8,241 nt of DNA from contig CAJUCE010000074.1 in NCBI GenBank assembly GCA_910584865.1, positions 1 to 8,241 of the forward strand, read 5' to 3'. The notes under the pieces were generated by a model. It worked only from the letters and a program-made list of their open reading frames with translations, did not search any database and was not told the origin of the DNA. The position numbers were made by a program, and so were the translations under genes. Numbering within the stretch: the stretch's first letter is position 1; the number at the start of each line of letters is the position of its first letter. This DNA comes from an uncultured Acetatifactor sp. GTDB lineage: Bacteria > Bacillota > Clostridia > Lachnospirales > Lachnospiraceae. Of this stretch, positions 6,200 through 8,241 are shown one piece after another.

Positions 6200-6580
6200 A
6201 TGCCGGCAACGATGACGAAAGGTAGAGTTCCTATGGAAGTGAAAAAATTGAGCATTTCTGCGAAGCGGCAGATTACAATCCCACAGAAATTTTTTACTAT
6301 GCTGGGGTTTGATACAGAGGCAGAATGTACCGTGCGTGGAAATGAACTGGTTATTCGTCCTGTCAGAACCAATACAGGAGGAGAGTTCGCGGAGCAGATT
6401 CTGGCGGACTTGATTGCCAGTGGGTACAGTGGCAATGATCTGCTGGAGCGCTTTAAAAAGGCACAGGGGCAGGTACGCCCAGCGGTGGAAGCAATGCTTG
6501 TGGACGCAGAGCGGGCTGCATCTTCAGAATCTGGTCATATATCTTATGAAGATGTTTTTGGTATGGAGGATGAGGAATGA
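6200..6580 (+). CDS. AbrB/MazE/SpoVT-type antitoxin
   Basis: A 126-aa antitoxin with an N-terminal swapped-hairpin AbrB DNA-binding domain (about residues 8-55). This shows as VKKLSISAKRQITIPQKFF followed by LGFDTEAECTVRGNELVIRP, the usual KRQITIP signature and the two beta strands. The C-terminal half (about 62-126) is helical and acidic (DAERAASSESGHISYEDVFG onward), the part expected to wrap and neutralise the toxin. ATG 6200 is chosen because AAGGGG (6185-6190) lies 9 bases upstream; TTG 6170 and ATG 6176 fall within or close to the operator-like repeat and lack a site. The stop overlaps the toxin start (ATGA), typical of antitoxin-first type II modules. It probably represses its own promoter at 6100-6128. 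Confidence 0.88.
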   Translation: MPATMTKGRVPMEVKKLSISAKRQITIPQKFFTMLGFDTEAECTVRGNELVIRPVRTNTGGEFAEQILADLIASGYSGNDLLERFKKAQGQVRPAVEAMLVDAERAASSESGHISYEDVFGMEDEE

Positions 6581-6873
6581 CGGATGTGCGTTTTCTTCCG
6601 CCTGCAGCAAAATTCATCAAAAAACTGAAAGATAAGAAATTGAAGATGCTGTATCAGGAAGCGGTTGATAAGATAAGAAGGGATCATACAGTCGGGGAAG
6701 CAAAAACCGGGGATTTGTCTGGTGTATATGGGTATGATATTTATTACAATAGGACAAATTATGAGTTGGCATATACAGTAGAGTATCTGGAGGATAAGGT
6801 GATTGTTGTGATTATGGCCGGAACCAGAGAAAACTTTTATGACCAGCTAAAACAGTATATGAGAAAATTATAG
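6577..6873 (+). CDS. RelE/ParE-superfamily toxin
   Basis: A 98-aa small basic protein, the toxin partner of the AbrB-type antitoxin. The RelE/ParE fold is recognised from the N-terminal strand VRFLPPAAKFIKKL, the helical KKLKMLYQEAVDKI region (about 20-34), the central DLSGVYGYDIYYNRTNYELA (about 46-65) and the C-terminal VIVVIMAGTRENFYDQLKQY strand-helix (about 74-93). Whether it cuts ribosome-bound mRNA (RelE type) or blocks gyrase (ParE type) cannot be read from sequence alone; the N-terminal order and the AGTRENFY...KQYM tail fit RelE-like toxins better. Translation starts at ATG 6577, four bases inside the antitoxin gene, so the two proteins are translationally coupled. The gene looks intact. 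Confidence 0.88.
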   Translation: MTDVRFLPPAAKFIKKLKDKKLKMLYQEAVDKIRRDHTVGEAKTGDLSGVYGYDIYYNRTNYELAYTVEYLEDKVIVVIMAGTRENFYDQLKQYMRKL

Positions 6874-6892
6874 TGTTTTTGTAGTAATTTGA

Positions 6893-6898
6893 TATAAT
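6893..6898 (+). promoter_or_regulatory. Consensus -10 box in the gap after the toxin gene
   Basis: TATAAT (6893-6898) is a perfect -10 box, but no good -35 box lies 16-18 bases upstream. If active, it would start a roughly 95-nt transcript ending at the terminator at 6976-7001. Confidence 0.3.
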
Positions 6899-6975
6899 AA
6901 TGGAAATATAGATCCTGCAAAATTAGATGATTTTTGCCCTAGTCAGAGAAGTTCTCAGACGAATGCAGGAAACTG

Positions 6976-7001
6976 CGCCGTTGAATGACGGCGTTATTTT
7001 T
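6976..7001 (+). terminator. Intrinsic terminator after the toxin-antitoxin operon
   Basis: CGCCGT (6976-6981), loop TGAATG, ACGGCG (6988-6993), then TTATTTTT. A GC-rich 6-bp stem followed by a T-rich tail. It lies about 100 bases after the toxin stop and immediately before repeat copy 2. Confidence 0.75.
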
Positions 7002-7008
7002 ACATTAT

Positions 7009-7068
7009 AGGAAATTACGCCACAGCGTTGTCAGTCGCCAGGAGTTGGCCGCCGGGCCAACTCTTTTT
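7009..7068 (+). repeat. Direct repeat copy 2: same core plus terminator, intron-occupied
   Basis: The core 7009-7043 is 33/35 identical to 5038-5072 and leads directly into the matching terminator, without the 28-base segment of copy 1. Immediately after the T-run the sequence becomes group II intron. Copy 1 has ordinary sequence at that position, so it resembles an unoccupied version of the intron's target. Confidence 0.8.
7042..7068 (+). terminator. Intrinsic terminator of repeat copy 2 (5' exon of the intron)
   Basis: GAGTTGGCC (7042-7050), loop GCCG, GGCCAACTC (7055-7063), TTTTT (7064-7068). A perfect 9-bp stem plus T5. Group IIC introns characteristically integrate just downstream of such hairpins. 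Confidence 0.82.
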
Positions 7069-7926
7069 GTTTGCGCGCCATGGGCGCGCTCTAACGGGTG
7101 AAAGTCCCGAACACGCCTAGGCAACGAGGAAGTGTATAGCTGAACAGCAAGGGTGTCCATCGTGAGGTGGAATCTGAAGGAAGCTGTAGGCAAACCCTTG
7201 GTCCGACGGACAGAAATCACATATAAGGCTCGGAAATACGGATAAGTCTGCAAAAGAAGATGAAGTCCAAAAGTTGCTGGAAGTACGGGTAAATGTGGCG
7301 GATAGATGAGAGGAAAGAGCGCGCACCTTAAGCGTGGAGGTCTCACAGGCGGAACCATGAGCCGTAGTAACAACGAACTGTGAGAAGTCAGCAGAAGCCA
7401 TAGTAGTGAGGAAGTCTCTGTAATGGGGATGGACGAAGGGCTGAACAATCAATAAGTTTGAGTATGTCTCGGATTGCAGAAACGACAACATCTGCCGTAA
7501 CCAACCGGGAAAAGGGTGGTCAAATCAAGCGAGACGGAAAGGAAAGAACGCATGGACACAAGTAGTCTAATGGAGCAGATAGTATCTAGCGGAAACCTTA
7601 ATAGAGCATATCTGCAAGTCGTACGAAATAAAGGGGCAGAGGGAGTGGACGGAATGAAGTACACAGAACTCAAGGGGTATCTTGTAAAGAACGGCGAAAT
7701 CATCAAGGAACAGTTGAGGACAAGAAAGTATAAGCCCCAGCCAGTACGAAGAGTGGAGATACCAAAGCCTGGTGGCGGTGTCAGAAACCTAGGAGTACCA
7801 ACAGTAGCAGACAGATTTATACAACAAGCCATTGCACAGGTATTAACACCAATCTATGAGGAACAGTTCCATGGCCATAGTTACGGATTCAGGCCGAATA
7901 GATGTGCACAACAAGCAATCCTAACA
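7069..7926 (+). mobile_element. Group II intron (group IIC-like), 3'-truncated
   Basis: A retroelement whose RNA should self-splice with help from its encoded protein. The 5' end lies at or near G7069, directly after the terminator T-run; the exact base is uncertain because GTTTGCG is not the textbook GTGCG. The 5' stem is GCGCGCC-ATG-GGCGCGC (7073-7089), then AACGGGTGAAAGTCCCG and a highly structured non-coding leader of about 480 bases. That leader includes AGTCAGCAGAAGCCATAGTA (7386-7405), a motif often found ahead of intron reverse transcriptases. The coding part begins at 7552 and stops resembling an intron protein near 7926. No domain V or VI can be found before the window ends, so the ribozyme is incomplete here and should not splice unless the remainder lies beyond an insertion. 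Confidence 0.82.
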
Positions 7927-7968
7927 GATAAGTATAATAAGGTTATAGGGAAGCGCGCACCCTCATAA
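7552..7968 (+). pseudogene. ltrA: Group II intron reverse transcriptase/maturase, truncated fragment
   Basis: The fragment is 138 aa, while intact proteins of this type are about 400-470 aa. Residues 1-125 are clearly intron RT: LMEQIVSSGNLNRAYLQVVR, then RNKGAEGVDGM (RT0), PVRRVEIPKPGGGVRNLGVP and the FIQQAIAQVLTPIYEEQF and YGFRPNRCAQQAIL blocks (RT1-RT2). After L124-T125 the frame reads DKYNKVIGKRAPS and stops, unlike family members. The catalytic YADD box, the remaining RT motifs and the maturase X domain are all missing. ATG 7552 is preferred to GTG 7516 because AGGA lies 8 bases upstream and the protein then begins like its relatives (MDTSSLMEQ). The N-terminus is closest to the group IIC class, agreeing with the terminator target. 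Inactive as found. Confidence 0.85.
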
Positions 7969-7974
7969 CTTCTC

Positions 7975-7997
7975 GGAATCTCAATGAATGAGATTCC
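7975..7997. repeat. Perfect 9-bp inverted repeat
   Basis: GGAATCTCA (7975-7983), loop ATGAA, TGAGATTCC (7989-7997). It is 49 bases beyond the point where the intron reading frame loses homology. Confidence 0.6.
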
Positions 7998-8112
7998 AAC
8001 CGAAGATTGACAAGTGAATATCGTGCAGGAAAAGAAATTTGAGAAAAATGGACATAAACATTGGACATAGCGGGTACTATGCCTTGAAAAATCTTATGGG
8101 ATCGCTTAAGAT

Positions 8113-8144
8113 ATCATTATTAGGCGGTCAATCCTAATAATGAT
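8113..8144. repeat. Perfect 12-bp inverted repeat
   Basis: ATCATTATTAGG (8113-8124), loop CGGTCAAT, CCTAATAATGAT (8133-8144). The minus-strand stop codons TAA TAA TGA lie in one arm, so on that strand it may mark the 3' end of a gene; no T-run follows directly on either strand. Confidence 0.65.
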
Positions 8145-8241
8145 TCTTGAAATGCCTCAGCAGATGGCATTTCCCAGGCATCAAGATGTTGTAGCATCAT
8201 GATGCCGTAGAGGCGGCAGTACCACATCTTAGTCGAGCGGT
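8120..8241 (-). CDS. Possible C-terminal end of an unidentified gene entering from the right edge
   Basis: On the minus strand, a frame open from the window edge (first full codon at 8239) reads 39 codons and ends at TAA 8122-8120, followed at once by TAA and TGA. The peptide runs RSTKMWYCRLYGIMMLQHLD and continues AWEMPSAEAFQESLLGLTA. Its composition (Trp, Tyr, Met, Cys, with amphipathic spacing) looks like a real protein rather than noise, and triple stops are common at true gene ends. I do not recognise the family, and 39 residues are too few to assign one. The coding strand would converge on the broken intron RT, suggesting the last gene of a neighbouring element. The overlap with palindromes at 8149-8206 is an argument against; both readings are possible. 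Confidence 0.4.
   Translation of the reverse strand, partial: RSTKMWYCRLYGIMMLQHLDAWEMPSAEAFQESLLGLTA
8149..8206. repeat. Two consecutive inverted repeats
   Basis: GAAATGCC (8149-8156) pairs with GGCATTTC (8166-8173). GGCATCA (8177-8183) pairs with TGATGCC (8200-8206), with GATG (8185-8188) and CATC (8195-8198) continuing the stem inside after a single A/A mismatch. Such dense pairing suggests structured RNA, although the same bases can be read as a minus-strand coding tail. Confidence 0.5.

Larger units (their letters stand above)
7927..8241. other. Unidentified sequence joined to the broken intron, rich in perfect inverted repeats
   Basis: From about 7927 the sequence no longer matches a group II intron RT. 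There is no long + strand frame. Several perfect palindromes stand out: 7975/7997 (9 bp), 8066/8081 (5 bp), 8113/8144 (12 bp), 8149/8173 (8 bp) and 8177/8206 (7 bp plus an inner 4-bp stem). The left boundary region GGGAAGCGCGCACCC (7948-7962) faintly recalls the GTAAGCG ends of IS66-type elements, but this is not enough for a call. The most economical reading is the end of another inserted element, or a rearrangement junction. Confidence 0.5.

Noticed and set aside
7005..7491. Minus-strand frames of 124-147 codons over the intron leader
   Set aside because: They run antisense through a terminator and structured ribozyme sequence, are Ser/Leu/Pro-rich and lack start signals.
7449..7832. Minus-strand 127-codon frame opposite the reverse transcriptase
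   Set aside because: It is the antisense of conserved RT motifs and has no independent evidence.
1..8241. CRISPR array, tRNA or rRNA genes
   Set aside because: No regularly spaced repeats and no cloverleaf or rRNA-like sequence were seen; the only direct repeat is the two-copy element at 5038 and 7009.

Overview
The window looks like an accessory-rich stretch of a Bacillota chromosome, most likely a gut Clostridia/Lachnospiraceae species. Supporting this are strong AGGAGG-type ribosome binding sites, TTG starts, a YtrB-type ABC transporter, an AgrC/AgrA-like two-component pair, an AbrB/RelE-type toxin-antitoxin operon and a group II intron with a group IIC-like reverse transcriptase. Family names come from motif recognition by eye; no database search was run.

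Left part (1-4963), all on the + strand. A 5'-truncated ABC ATPase overlaps its ABC-2 permease by one base. After a 178-bp intergenic stretch with two strong inverted repeats comes a LytTR response regulator. A 169-bp gap with three consecutive inverted repeats separates it from a GHKL sensor kinase, whose first 22 codons are in a different frame from the rest (apparent one-base deletion near 2350). Two small charged proteins of unknown function follow (187 and 167 aa); at least the first is probably coiled-coil. The plausible logic is sensor kinase to response regulator to control of the transporter and/or the two small proteins, but nothing in the sequence proves the target.

Middle part (4964-7068). 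Two direct copies of a repeat (33/35 identical core plus a nearly identical 9-bp-stem terminator) lie about 2 kb apart. Between them are a 5'-truncated GNAT acetyltransferase, an intact GrpB-family protein and an AbrB-type antitoxin/RelE-type toxin operon. The operon has a near-consensus promoter (TTGACA-17 bp-TAGAAT) and an adjacent inverted repeat that could be its operator.

Right part (7069-8241). A group II intron starts directly after the T-run of the second repeat's terminator, the position typical of group IIC introns. Its reverse transcriptase is intact only through about residue 125 and then runs into unrelated sequence. That sequence (7927-8241) is rich in perfect inverted repeats and may carry, on the minus strand, the last 39 codons of another gene that continues past the window edge. 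The right end therefore looks like a junction between a broken intron and a second, unidentified element.
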